A DNA stretch of 64,000 bases from Polyangium sp. 15x6 (GCF_029960785.1 NZ_JASBQE010000011.1:124001-188000); one strand, 5' to 3'. Positions 8,667-17,599 are shown, counted from the first letter of the stretch. Notes: generated by a model not told the origin, from the letters alone. Numbers and translations are program-made.

Positions 8667-9878
8667 TCACGCGGGGAGCGCCGAGACGGCTGCCCCGAGC
8701 GCTTTCGCCAGGTTCCCCCGCGCCGCCACCTCGACGCGCTCCATCCCGAGCCATTCGGCCATATGGGAGAGCTCCACCGCCAATAGGTCGGGCGTGTCGG
8801 GCCCCGCCCCGGGCTCGGTGTGGGAGGCCTGCACCCGCAGCACGCCTGCCTTGCGGTCGGCCTTCAGGTCCACCCGCGCGGTGATGGTGTCGCCTTCGAG
8901 GAACGGGAGCACGTAATAGCCGTGGGTGCGCTTCTCGGCCGGCGTATAGATCTCCAGCCGGATCTTCACCCCGAAGAGCCGCTCGGTGCGGTCGCGGAAC
9001 CAGATCAGGTTGTCGAACGGCGAAAGCAATGCGCGCGCCGCGATCCGACGCGGCGTCTGCGCCTCGGGATGCAGGTACGCCGGCTTCTGGAAGCCCTCGA
9101 CCGACACCTGCAAGAGGTCGCCGGCCTCGACGAGCTCCTGCACGCGGGCGCGAGCCACCTGCACGGGCAATCGGAAATAATCGCGCAGGTCGGCCTCGGT
9201 CGCGACGCCCATGGCACGCGCGGCCATACGGACGAGCTCGCGCTGGGCGTCGGCCTCGGGCGGCGTGGGCAAGGCCATGATGTCGGCAGGCATGACCCGC
9301 TCGGTCAGATCATACACCCGCTCGAAGCCGCGCCGCGTCGCCGTCGTCAGGTATCCAGCCCAGAACAACCATTCGAGCGCGCTCTTGCCGTCGGACCACG
9401 ACCACCAGCCCGGCGCGCCCCGGGGGCCCGTGGCGAAATCGCCCCCCGTGACCGGACCGCGCTTCTCGATCTCGGCGAGGACGCTCTTGATATAAGCGCG
9501 CTTCTCCTTGGCGAAGCGCGCGAGCCCGCCCCAGAGCTCCCCCGCCCGCGCGCGCGCCATGCGCCAGCGCAGCAAGGGCTGGAGCGCGAGCGGCATCAGC
9601 GAGGCCTCGTGCCCCCAGTACTCGAAGAGCGAGCGCTTCTTGCCCCAGGCCTCCTTTTCGAGGAGCGCCTGCGGATACACGCCGAGCCGCGAGAATGCGG
9701 GGAGGTAGTGCGTGCGGACGAGGACGTTGACGCTGTCGAGCTGGATCACGCCGAGCCGCTCCGCCGTCTTCGCGAAGTGGCGTCGGTTCACGCTCGCCGG
9801 GCGCGCTTCGGCAAAACCTTGCGCCGCGAGGGCGATACGCCGTGCTTGCTTGGCCGAGAGGTCGAGCTTCTCCTTCAT
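8667..9878 (-). CDS. ycaQ: YcaQ-family DNA interstrand-crosslink glycosylase (winged helix, HTH_42)
   Basis: The 403-residue length matches E. coli YcaQ (AlkX). The family is built of winged-helix modules and unhooks alkylated bases and DNA interstrand crosslinks; its catalytic signature is QxD, seen here as VIQLDSVNV with Q46 and D48. Other conserved blocks are LVRTHYLPAFSRLG, EYWGHEASLMP and ARALLSPFDNLIWFRDR. I place the start at ATG 9878 (MKEKLDLSAKQAR) because family members begin just before the QxD block; the frame remains open upstream to 10208, but that part is low-complexity. A crosslink-repair enzyme 6 kb from a putative nitrosourea cluster is suggestive as self-resistance, though YcaQ proteins are widespread. 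Confidence 0.87.
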   Translation of the reverse strand: MKEKLDLSAKQARRIALAAQGFAEARPASVNRRHFAKTAERLGVIQLDSVNVLVRTHYLPAFSRLGVYPQALLEKEAWGKKRSLFEYWGHEASLMPLALQPLLRWRMARARAGELWGGLARFAKEKRAYIKSVLAEIEKRGPVTGGDFATGPRGAPGWWSWSDGKSALEWLFWAGYLTTATRRGFERVYDLTERVMPADIMALPTPPEADAQRELVRMAARAMGVATEADLRDYFRLPVQVARARVQELVEAGDLLQVSVEGFQKPAYLHPEAQTPRRIAARALLSPFDNLIWFRDRTERLFGVKIRLEIYTPAEKRTHGYYVLPFLEGDTITARVDLKADRKAGVLRVQASHTEPGAGPDTPDLLAVELSHMAEWLGMERVEVAARGNLAKALGAAVSALPA

Positions 9879-10171
9879 GGGGGACCCGCATGGTAGCCGT
9901 GGTACGTCCGAGGGCCAAACGGGGCGTGAGCGCCGCGCCGTGCAGGCAGGCGCGTGGGCTCTTGACAAGGCACCCTCAACGCGTGCAAGCTCACGCCGCC
10001 ATGCTCTTCTTCTTCGTGTAAGCGCGAAGGCCCGTCCCACATCGTCGCCCCTGGTGTTTCTCGTACCCAGGGCGGACGGGGACGAGTGCGCGCGCTGCAC
10101 GTGATCTGCTGGCCGACCGAAGCCGCGCCGCGTACGCGCCATTCGTCCGCGTCCGCCCGATGGAGGAGCGC

Positions 10172-13135
10172 ATGGACTCCGCCTATGGCGCATCGAACCC
10201 GTTTGCAACGGGCTCGATGGCGCGCGTGATTGTTTTTGTTCGTCGAATGGTCGCCATTTCCGCAGTCCTCCGCCGGCCCGCCGTGCGTGCCGGCGCGTTG
10301 ATTCACCTCGCCGCTGCTGCGCGTGCGCTGGAGCGGCGATATCTCGGGTCCGTCGCGCGCGAGGGTGAGCTCTCCGGCGAGATCCTCGCGTCGCTGCGCA
10401 CGCTCGTGGGGCTACGCGAGGATTGTGAGGCCGGCCCGGCGGGAGCGTTGCTCGTGACGTATCTGGAGGAGCGGCTCGCGGCGGAGGAAATGCCGACCTC
10501 GCGGGCCCTCACGCGGATCGCCGAGCGCGCGGAAGGGCTCTTCGGCAGCGTCGAATTCGCGCGGATCCATCGTTTCAGCGTCGAGCTTTCGAGCGGCCGG
10601 CGTCGCGAGGCCCTCGAGCGCGCGAGGGCTTTGCCGAAGGGATGGCTGCGCGAGCGCGCCCTCGCGCGGATCGAGGACGGGATCGAGCATCACCCGGGGC
10701 GCGAGCGCGCGTGTTCGTTCGTGGGAAATCTCGATTCGCTGGAGGAGGCGCGCGTGTATACGCCGTCGTTGCCGCTCGTGCGCGAGCTCTTCGTGATGGG
10801 CGGGGACGCGTTGTCCCTCGCCGAGGAAATGCTGCCGCGCATCGACGGCAGCGCAGGACAGGAGGCGCGCGCGCTCCTTGCGATTGCGCGGTATCCGGAG
10901 CGTGGGCCCGCGGGAGTCATCGCGCTTCTGCGCGCCGTGCGGCATCGAAGCGCGTGGAATCATGGCTGGCTCGGCGCGGTCGGGGCTGCGCTCCACGCGG
11001 AGCGCCTGGACCACGCCGAGGCGCTGCTCGTGTACGCGCCGGGGCGCTATCTGCGAGGTCGCGCCGAGCTTGCCATCGCGGGGTCTCTCGCCGATCGGGG
11101 CGAGCGGCTCGCCGCAAGGCGGTGGATCCAGCGCGTGGAGGATCCCGCGCTCGCACCCGCGATCCAGCTCTTGCTCGCGCGCCTCGATCTCGACGCAGGG
11201 CTCGTGCGGCGAGCCGAGAAGCGCGTGCTTGCCTTGCCGATGACGCTGCTCGTCCCGCCGCGGCGCGCGGCGCTGCACGATCCGCGGCTCCCCGGCGAGC
11301 CCGAGCCGATGGAGACGCTGCTCGCTCGCGAGGCATGGCTGCTCCGGCACGCGCTCGTTCGTGCACGCGGTGGAGACGACCACGACGGCCTGCTGTCGCG
11401 TCGTGCCTTCGAGGATGCTTCGCTGCGCCGCGCGTTGTTCCATCGAATCAACCCGGGCAATGACGTTCTCGTCCCGGACGCGGCGTGGATCATGGAGCAC
11501 TGCCTGAAGCTCCTCGCGAGCGCCTCCACGCTGCAGGGCACGCTCGCCGAGCTCGACGGCGACGGGCCCGTCACGCCCGAGGCGGCCTTCGCGTTCGGCG
11601 CGCTCGGCCCGGCGTCGAGCTGGGATCGCTGCCGTCGTGATCCACGTTTCCGCGACGCCCTCGGCGCCGCGCGCGCCCACTACGACGAGGGGATCTCGAT
11701 CACGAGCATGCGCAAGCGGCGCCGCGTGGCGCTGCTCGACGCGGCCCGCGCCCACCTGCGCCGCGTGCTCGACGTGGATCTCGTACATGGCGAGGAAACG
11801 CGTGTCGCCACGATATCGCGGATTCGTTGCCTCCAGAACCTCGGCGGAGAGCAAGCCGCGACGATCCTGCAACGCGCGCACGCGCTTTCGGCGAAACACA
11901 TCGGGCACTGGGAGATCAGAAAAGGCCTGTTCCAAGCGCTCGCCGTGCTCTCGCCAGAGCGCGCGACGGAGGTTTTCGTCGAGCGTTACGACGTCTTCGC
12001 CCGCGATCGACAGGCAGGCTGGGCCGCGGAGCAGATCGAGAAGCAGGATCTGTTCCCGCCCGGCACCGCGAACGCGCACCGGTGTGTGTTCACGCGCCTC
12101 ATGTTGCGCCTCGGCGATCGTGTCTCCTCGTGGCTCGCCGACTTCGTCCGGACCTTTACGCGCGATGTCGGCACGCCTCCCGGCCCGGAGGTGCTGGCGA
12201 TCGTGGATACGCCCGATCTGCCGGAGGCCGGCGAGGAGCGCGTGCGCCAGATCCTCGAACGTCGCGAAGCACTGTTCCAGCATGATCCCGAGGAATTCGT
12301 GCGTGGGCTCGCCGAGGACCCAGATCGGCTGCGGCTGCTCTCCGCGTTGTGCCCCGTGTCGCCGGGGCACAACGCAGCCGCGTGGAGTGAACGCGATTGG
12401 CAGCGTATCGTGGAGCGCTTGCAGAAGGACGTCGGCCCGGTCGCCGTCGGCCCGATCGCGCGCCTGCGCCGACACTTGCCCGGCGCCGACCACGCCGTGC
12501 AGGCGCTCGTCCAAGGCGCGCCGCCCGTGCCCGCGTTGATGCGACCGCTGCCCCTGGGATCGAACGGCACCCTCGCGCTGCGGTACCTCGACAAACGGCG
12601 CGATTTCGCGGCGTTCTTGCGCTTCGCCGACTGCGTGCCGTGCTGCTTCAACAGCACGAGCTCCATGTATGCGTACGGGCACGATTCGGGCACCCAGCGC
12701 ATGGTGCTCGCGCTCTGGAAGGACCCGCTCTCCTTCTGCTTTCAGGTCGTGCGCGCGCCCCGCGCGGGCGTCGCGGAGGCGCAGGGTTTCGTGTTTGGCA
12801 GCTTCGGGCTCTGCGACGATGGGCCCGCGGTCCTGCTGAACGGCCTCTATTTGCGAAGGCAGATGCCGTGGTTGCGCTTCGCGATCGTCGAGGCCATCGA
12901 GCAAGCGCTCTGCCGGCCGCTCGGGATTCGCCTGGTCGCGATTGCCACGCGGTACGGCGGCTTGGGCCCGCTGCCGCCCGACTACACGACGCAGCCACGG
13001 CGCGTCGTGCACCGGCTGCGGGCGCTCTGCGAGCCGAACGGCGTCCTCATGACGCGCGTGTACGACGACTTGTCGTCGCGCATCAACGACGACATCACCT
13101 CGCTCCACGGCATTTCCTGGAAAAAAATCGCGTGA
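10172..13135 (+). CDS. large hypothetical protein (helical repeat body, conserved C-terminal domain)
   Basis: The start is ATG 10172, chosen because GGAGG sits five bases before it; in-frame ATGs at 10160, 10217 and 10250 are alternatives. The 987-residue product has no signal peptide. Residues up to about 750 are Arg/Ala/Leu-rich helical repeats (FVGNLDSLEEARVYT, YPERGPAGVIALLRAV). The C-terminal 180 residues are more globular, with CVPCCFNSTSSMYAYGHDSG and the aromatic stretch LRRQMPWLRFAIVEAIEQAL. An imperfect inverted repeat (ATCGAACCCGTT, loop TGC, AACGGGCTCGAT) lies inside the first codons at about 10191-10218. A TTGACA at 9962 has no fitting -10 partner. I do not recognise the family. 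It converges on the propeller gene. Confidence 0.7.
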   Translation: MDSAYGASNPFATGSMARVIVFVRRMVAISAVLRRPAVRAGALIHLAAAARALERRYLGSVAREGELSGEILASLRTLVGLREDCEAGPAGALLVTYLEERLAAEEMPTSRALTRIAERAEGLFGSVEFARIHRFSVELSSGRRREALERARALPKGWLRERALARIEDGIEHHPGRERACSFVGNLDSLEEARVYTPSLPLVRELFVMGGDALSLAEEMLPRIDGSAGQEARALLAIARYPERGPAGVIALLRAVRHRSAWNHGWLGAVGAALHAERLDHAEALLVYAPGRYLRGRAELAIAGSLADRGERLAARRWIQRVEDPALAPAIQLLLARLDLDAGLVRRAEKRVLALPMTLLVPPRRAALHDPRLPGEPEPMETLLAREAWLLRHALVRARGGDDHDGLLSRRAFEDASLRRALFHRINPGNDVLVPDAAWIMEHCLKLLASASTLQGTLAELDGDGPVTPEAAFAFGALGPASSWDRCRRDPRFRDALGAARAHYDEGISITSMRKRRRVALLDAARAHLRRVLDVDLVHGEETRVATISRIRCLQNLGGEQAATILQRAHALSAKHIGHWEIRKGLFQALAVLSPERATEVFVERYDVFARDRQAGWAAEQIEKQDLFPPGTANAHRCVFTRLMLRLGDRVSSWLADFVRTFTRDVGTPPGPEVLAIVDTPDLPEAGEERVRQILERREALFQHDPEEFVRGLAEDPDRLRLLSALCPVSPGHNAAAWSERDWQRIVERLQKDVGPVAVGPIARLRRHLPGADHAVQALVQGAPPVPALMRPLPLGSNGTLALRYLDKRRDFAAFLRFADCVPCCFNSTSSMYAYGHDSGTQRMVLALWKDPLSFCFQVVRAPRAGVAEAQGFVFGSFGLCDDGPAVLLNGLYLRRQMPWLRFAIVEAIEQALCRPLGIRLVAIATRYGGLGPLPPDYTTQPRRVVHRLRALCEPNGVLMTRVYDDLSSRINDDITSLHGISWKKIA

Positions 13136-13162
13136 CCTGCGGAGAGCGCGGCCTCTCAGGTC
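13134..13162. terminator. possible bidirectional terminator hairpin between convergent genes
   Basis: GACCTG-CGGAGAG and CTCTC-AGGTC pair with a small bulge, spanning the gap between the stop codons of the two convergent genes. There is no T-run, so this is a weak call. Confidence 0.3.
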
Positions 13163-15036
13163 GGCAGGGCGTAGACGCCGACGTCGCCGTGCTCGGTGCC
13201 GACCACGAGCGTCCTGCCGCGGAAGGCGCAGAAGGCGCGCTCGCCGTGGACGCTCCGGCGGCCGAAGATCGGGCCGGTCCATCCGGCGATGGTGCCGTCG
13301 CGATCGCAGAGGACGACGCCGAGCGCGTGGCTCTTCGTCTTCGCGGTCGCGGCGATCCAGCGGCCGTCGTGGCTCACGGCCACGCTGCGCAAGGGGCCGT
13401 CGGAGAACTTCGGATCGGTCTTCGCGCCCCCGATGCCGTTCTCGAGCGCGTTGAGCCGCTCGCAGTTGCCGGCCGCATCCCAGCGGAAGATGCGGCACCT
13501 CGCGAGCGCGTAGACCTCGCTCCCGTGGACGACGAGCTCCGAGGGCCACGTGTAGCCCTTGAGCTTCTTCGGGACCGGGAGCGTGCGCAAAACCGCGCCG
13601 CTTGCGTCGCGCTCGACGAGCGTCGTGTCGGTGCCGACGAAGAAGCGGCCCGCGCCGTCGCTGCCGAGGCAAGCGGAGCCCGGGAGGTCACCGAGCGCCG
13701 TGAGCACGCCGGTCGTCACGTCGAGCACGCGCAGACCGGTGGAGCCGTGGACGGCGAGCCGATCCCCGTCGATCCACGCGACGGAGGCGGCGGGCTCGAT
13801 CCGCCGCACTTCGCGGCCTTCGGCGAGGTCGAGGATCACCACCGGGAAGCCGGCATGGCCGCAGCGCACCGCCGCCCAGCGGCCTCCGGGCGAGATCCGG
13901 AGCCCATCGAGGACGGGCTCGACGGCCGGCGTGACCGGGATGGGCGCGCCGCCGTCGACGCGGACACCGTCTTCATGAAGCGTGACGACACGCTCGCCGG
14001 CGAGCGCGAGGCCGAGCAACGCCACGGGTCCGTCGCCGATCGGGCGCCCCGTGCGCGGGTCGACGAGGAAGAGGCCGAAGCGCGACGCGATCGCCACGTG
14101 CTCGTCGAGGAGCGCCCAGACCCCGGGGCCGCGCAGCGTATGCTGGGGCGGCACCACGGGCAGCTCCTCCGGCTCGAGGCGCTCCGCGTCGAAGAGCGTG
14201 TCCTTGCCGACATAGCGACCGAGGATGAAGCGGCCGTCGACGCTCGCGAGCATCGGGTTACGCGCGCGCCGTGCGTCCGCGCGTCGCCAGGCCTGAAACG
14301 CCTCGGGCACCGGGATCTCTGTGCCGTCGCGGCCGCGGCGTTGCGTGGCGCCGGGTTGCTCGACGTCATGACCGAGGTGGAGCGTGCCACGTCCGACGCG
14401 GAGCACATGGCCGGGGCTCTGGCCGCCATCGATCGGGGTGAAGGCACCGCCCTCGCGCGCGTACCAGCCGTCGTAGAGCAGGACATCGCCGGTCGCCGGA
14501 TCGACCTGGGGCGGGACACCTCCGCTGTTGCCAATGCGGAGCGTGTCGACGAGGGTGTTCGTGCTCGTGTCGTGCGTCTCGATCACCTCACCGCCGTCGC
14601 GGTACACGAGGAGGCGCAGCCGCTCGGGCGTGATGGGATCGAAGAAGGGCCACGCGCCGGGGGCCTCGATCTTCGACGCGCTTCCGCCGGGTCGGACGAC
14701 GTGGATCGTGCTCCCCACGGCGAAGGCGACGACGCCGGCATCCGACACCGCCGCCTTCCCGAGCCGCGCGTCCCCGAAGCGATAACCGATGCGCGCCGGG
14801 CTGTGGTCGAGGACCTCGGTGAAAGTGCGCCCATCATGCGAGAAGACACGGACCCGGAGGGCGTCCTTGTCGTCGCGCTCGTTCTCGGCTTCGGGCGGGA
14901 GGGCGTCGAAGACCGCGACGTAGAGGCCGCGAGGCGCGACCACGACAGTCTCGTCGATCGCCGCCGGCCGACCGGAAAGCGGCGGAGACAGATCCGATAC
15001 ACGGGGCAGAACGGCCCAATTCGTCGATTTTGCCAT
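13156..15036 (-). CDS. WD40/beta-propeller-like protein
   Basis: The 626-residue cytosolic protein is built of repeated four-stranded beta units (ISPGGRWAAVRCG, VSHDGRWIAATAKTKS, ASVDGRFILGRYVG, GTEHGDVGVYALP), the look of one or two beta-propellers that form a scaffold or binding platform. The ATG at 15036 is preferred over one at 15063 because GGAGAG lies six bases before it. There is no signal peptide, so it acts inside the cell. It stands alone on its strand: the next leftward-reading gene upstream starts at 15611 and the two are separated by 86 bp. Function is unknown; the repeat composition supports the fold but not a partner. Confidence 0.78.
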   Translation of the reverse strand: MAKSTNWAVLPRVSDLSPPLSGRPAAIDETVVVAPRGLYVAVFDALPPEAENERDDKDALRVRVFSHDGRTFTEVLDHSPARIGYRFGDARLGKAAVSDAGVVAFAVGSTIHVVRPGGSASKIEAPGAWPFFDPITPERLRLLVYRDGGEVIETHDTSTNTLVDTLRIGNSGGVPPQVDPATGDVLLYDGWYAREGGAFTPIDGGQSPGHVLRVGRGTLHLGHDVEQPGATQRRGRDGTEIPVPEAFQAWRRADARRARNPMLASVDGRFILGRYVGKDTLFDAERLEPEELPVVPPQHTLRGPGVWALLDEHVAIASRFGLFLVDPRTGRPIGDGPVALLGLALAGERVVTLHEDGVRVDGGAPIPVTPAVEPVLDGLRISPGGRWAAVRCGHAGFPVVILDLAEGREVRRIEPAASVAWIDGDRLAVHGSTGLRVLDVTTGVLTALGDLPGSACLGSDGAGRFFVGTDTTLVERDASGAVLRTLPVPKKLKGYTWPSELVVHGSEVYALARCRIFRWDAAGNCERLNALENGIGGAKTDPKFSDGPLRSVAVSHDGRWIAATAKTKSHALGVVLCDRDGTIAGWTGPIFGRRSVHGERAFCAFRGRTLVVGTEHGDVGVYALPT

Positions 15037-15122
15037 GAACTCTCCAGCAGAGCGCGGTCTCATACACGCTCATGACCCCGGCCGCGAGCACGATGTCCAC
15101 GCTGCTGTTTTGGAGGGGCGCC

Positions 15123-15611
15123 TTACGCGTATTCCGTCGTCGAACGCGCGGACGTGAACATCCCGATGATCTCCGCCCCGTCCCCCGACACGGTGACGCA
15201 CGGGGCCTCGTCCCCGAGCAAGCCACGCTCCCGCGCGAGCGCTCGCACGGCGACCGTTGCATTTTGAAGCTGGAGCCCCACCGCCCCACCGCCGATCCGC
15301 ATCGGCATCCCCCGCTTCAGCTCGATCACGTATGCCCGCCGCTCGGCCCGCCGCGGGCTCGACATGTCGACGGCCAGGAAATCGCCACAAAAGGCGCGTT
15401 GGTTCGCGCGGAAGAGCCAGAGCTCGGTACGGCGGGAGAGAAGTTCGCGGGCGAATGCATGCTCGTCCGCCTTGAAAGCGAATGCATGAAACGCGAAGGC
15501 CGCCTCGGCCTGGGAAGGTTTCGTGATTTTCTGGACGAGCTCGCAGAAGATGTCACGCCGCGCGACGGCGCGGCGGGTGAGCTTGATGGCAAGCGGAAGA
15601 CAGGGCGCCAT
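15123..15611 (-). CDS. small hypothetical protein with PD-(D/E)XK-like signature
   Basis: The 162-residue protein contains GDFLAVD followed after a basic loop by YVIELKRG, the spacing of a PD-(D/E)XK nuclease core (Asp on one strand, then E-x-K on the next). The N-terminus is basic and helical (AIKLTRRAVARRDIF). The C-terminal half has Ala-rich helices. This could be a small nuclease or a catalytically idle nuclease-fold protein. The frame ends at 15123; a start further downstream is possible because no strong ribosome site is visible. It lies 199 bp from the Rieske gene on the same strand and is probably not part of that cluster. Confidence 0.6.
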   Translation of the reverse strand: MAPCLPLAIKLTRRAVARRDIFCELVQKITKPSQAEAAFAFHAFAFKADEHAFARELLSRRTELWLFRANQRAFCGDFLAVDMSSPRRAERRAYVIELKRGMPMRIGGGAVGLQLQNATVAVRALARERGLLGDEAPCVTVSGDGAEIIGMFTSARSTTEYA

Positions 15612-15810
15612 GAGGTCCTCGGTGGTCGAAGGTCGAACGCAGGCCGGCTCGCTCGCGCAATGTGAGCGCGGGACAAACGGCGACGAAGCGCGCCGGCAAG
15701 AGCAACGCGGGCGGCGGGGAGACCCGCCCGGCGAGAGGACCGCGTTGCTACCGGAAGACCTTCATGGCGCCACCTGAACGCGAAAACCCTACACCATCCG
15801 GGTGATCGGG

Positions 15811-16140
15811 TCAACGCTGCGTCGCCAGGATCAGGCGGCCGTCGACGGTGATGGGCTCTCCGCCCGGGTCCGGCAGGACGGCGGTCGCGCTGCCGGGTCG
15901 CATGACGAGCGGCGCGGCGTCGCGCTCCAGGCAACGGAGCGGAATGTCGTTGTCGTGCCACGGGCAACGAATGACGCCGCGGCTCGCGTCGAGCTGCCCG
16001 AGGTGCAGCGGACCGCCGCGATGCGGGCACGTCGTTCGCAGCAGATGAAAGACGCGCCCATCGGTCGTGCTCAGGAAAAAGCTCCGGCTCCCCGCCTTCA
16101 CGAAGCGGGCGTGGCCCGGATCGAACGTCACGACAGCCAT
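15811..16140 (-). CDS. Rieske [2Fe-2S] protein, stand-alone; candidate redox partner of the SznF-like enzyme
   Basis: The 109-residue protein is a single Rieske domain with CPH (C38, H40) and CPWH (C59, H62), spacing C-x-H-x18-C-x2-H, so the iron-sulfur cluster should assemble. Stand-alone Rieske ferredoxins hand single electrons to non-haem iron oxygenases. Its ATG lies 13 bases inside the end of the upstream diiron/cupin gene, in another frame, so the two are translationally coupled and probably made in similar amounts. That makes it a plausible physiological reductant of the diiron site, which must be reduced for each turnover. This is inference from linkage. No other electron-transfer gene is seen in the cluster. 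Confidence 0.85.
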   Translation of the reverse strand: MAVVTFDPGHARFVKAGSRSFFLSTTDGRVFHLLRTTCPHRGGPLHLGQLDASRGVIRCPWHDNDIPLRCLERDAAPLVMRPGSATAVLPDPGGEPITVDGRLILATQR

Positions 16141-17576
16141 TGCTCGTAATCTCCGATGGAATGGATGTCGTAGGTGCACTCCTCGGACTCGATGATCGCG
16201 CCGTGCAGCCGATTGCGACGGATCACCGTCCCCTCCCCCGCGTGCAGCAGCACGGACCGCTCGTGGCCCGTCACGAATCGCATGATGCCGGACTGGATGA
16301 AGCAGAGCTCGTCGCCGTCGTGCACGTGGGTCACCGAGAGCTCGCCGCGTGGCTCGATGAACCGCTGCACCTTCGGCTTCTCCCGGCTCTGCTCGATGTT
16401 CCGGTGGATCGCCGGGGCCAGCAATTTCCAGTGAGCGCTGCCGTCCGACCAGACGACCTGATCGAGGAAATCCTGATTCGCGATCCCGGTGAGGAACTTG
16501 CCCTCCTCGAATCCGCGCACGATGTCCGGGATGATGCCCTCCCCGAACATCTCCACGGCCGGCAGGATCATCTTGTCGAAGACCATCCGGCTGTGGTGTT
16601 GATCGATATGGGCGTGCTCCTGGAAGTAACGGACATCGACGCCCGGGCCGAAGACCTTGCGCAGCGTGTCGGCCATGCGGCGGCACATCTCGATGAAGCC
16701 GGTCTCGGCCTGGAAGAGCGCTCCGATGTACCGGAAAAAACGGCCGTGGTTGCGGCACACGTAATTGTAGTAGTTGTTCAGGAGGAGCGATGATGTCAGG
16801 TAAAACTGCCAGTACGTGTGCGGCATCGAGGCGAGGCCGACGCTCTCCATGGTGGCCTCGTAGAGCGAGCTGTGCCGGGTCCGATGTACGCCGTAGCCGA
16901 GCTCGTCGATGAGGATCTTGAACATCTCCGACTGGAGCGGCCCGTAGCTGCCGCCCACGTTCCGCCCCATCGCCGACGATTCGAGGAGGAAATCGCCCGC
17001 GAGCTGGACGAGGCACGTCCGGGCCGCATGCTGCGGGTTGTCCGAGGTGAGGATGGCGGTGGCCATCGAGCAATCGCTCCGTCGCCGCTCCTCGGCGACG
17101 AAGCTCTCGAAATACTCCCTCATGGAGGAGAGGGTCCAGCGGCCGGAGATCGAGATCGCGTCGTCGAGGAAGCCGAACAGGTACGACTCCAGCCACGGGC
17201 GCACGATGGCGCCGAGGACCTGCGCGCGCCGCCCGTAGAATTCATCCAGATCGGCGCGCTTCGACGCGAGGTCGCGGCGCGGGAGCAGGATGAAGTCGCT
17301 CTCGTAAATGGTGAGCAACGTGCGACACGCGGTCAGGCTGGTGTAGGTGAGCAGCTCCTCGCGGGCGAGCGGCTTGCCGAAATCGAGGTACTTGAACACG
17401 TGCGGCCGCAGCGGGCGGCGGTACGGGTTGTCCTCGACGAGCCAGGTTTCGATGTCGGCGAAGAGGTTGCTCTCGCCGAACTCCTCGAGGCACCGCGCGA
17501 AGAAATCGTAATCGTCGACGGCCGGGATTTTGGGGCGTTCATCCGAGCGGGGGCGTTTCTTGTGCTGCATCGTCAT
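16128..17576 (-). CDS. sznF: SznF-like nitrosourea synthase (haem-oxygenase-like diiron domain plus cupin)
   Basis: The 482-residue protein compares with 471 in Streptomyces SznF, which oxidises N-omega-methyl-L-arginine and rearranges it to an N-nitrosourea. The order is the same: N-terminal helical region, central haem-oxygenase-like diiron domain, C-terminal cupin. Diiron ligands are E199, E225, H235, E291, H321, D325 and H328 (LLESSAMG, IDELGYGVHRTRH, AETGF, EHAHIDQHH). Cupin ligands are H417, H419 and H458 (THVHDGDE, RNRLHGA). From memory, the SznF ligands are E189, E215, H225, E281, H311, D315, H318, H407, H409 and H448, so every one is matched at a constant offset of ten with no indel. 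The upstream neighbour is an arginine-methyltransferase-like gene, 23 bp away. No strong ribosome site is seen; ATG 17570 is an alternative start. Confidence 0.93.
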   Translation of the reverse strand: MTMQHKKRPRSDERPKIPAVDDYDFFARCLEEFGESNLFADIETWLVEDNPYRRPLRPHVFKYLDFGKPLAREELLTYTSLTACRTLLTIYESDFILLPRRDLASKRADLDEFYGRRAQVLGAIVRPWLESYLFGFLDDAISISGRWTLSSMREYFESFVAEERRRSDCSMATAILTSDNPQHAARTCLVQLAGDFLLESSAMGRNVGGSYGPLQSEMFKILIDELGYGVHRTRHSSLYEATMESVGLASMPHTYWQFYLTSSLLLNNYYNYVCRNHGRFFRYIGALFQAETGFIEMCRRMADTLRKVFGPGVDVRYFQEHAHIDQHHSRMVFDKMILPAVEMFGEGIIPDIVRGFEEGKFLTGIANQDFLDQVVWSDGSAHWKLLAPAIHRNIEQSREKPKVQRFIEPRGELSVTHVHDGDELCFIQSGIMRFVTGHERSVLLHAGEGTVIRRNRLHGAIIESEECTYDIHSIGDYEQWLS

Positions 17577-17599
17577 TCCATGGAGGATCGGTCGGTGAG

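Noticed and set aside
9962-9990. sigma70 promoter with TTGACA at 9962
   Set aside because: No acceptable -10 box 16-18 bases downstream.
10412-13672. 1,086-codon leftward open frame
   Set aside because: Antisense to the 987-residue gene and part of the propeller gene; composition is Arg/Gln/His-rich without any domain.
15123-15611. member of the nitrosourea cluster
   Set aside because: Separated by 199 bp from the Rieske gene and of a nuclease-like type with no logical role in the pathway.
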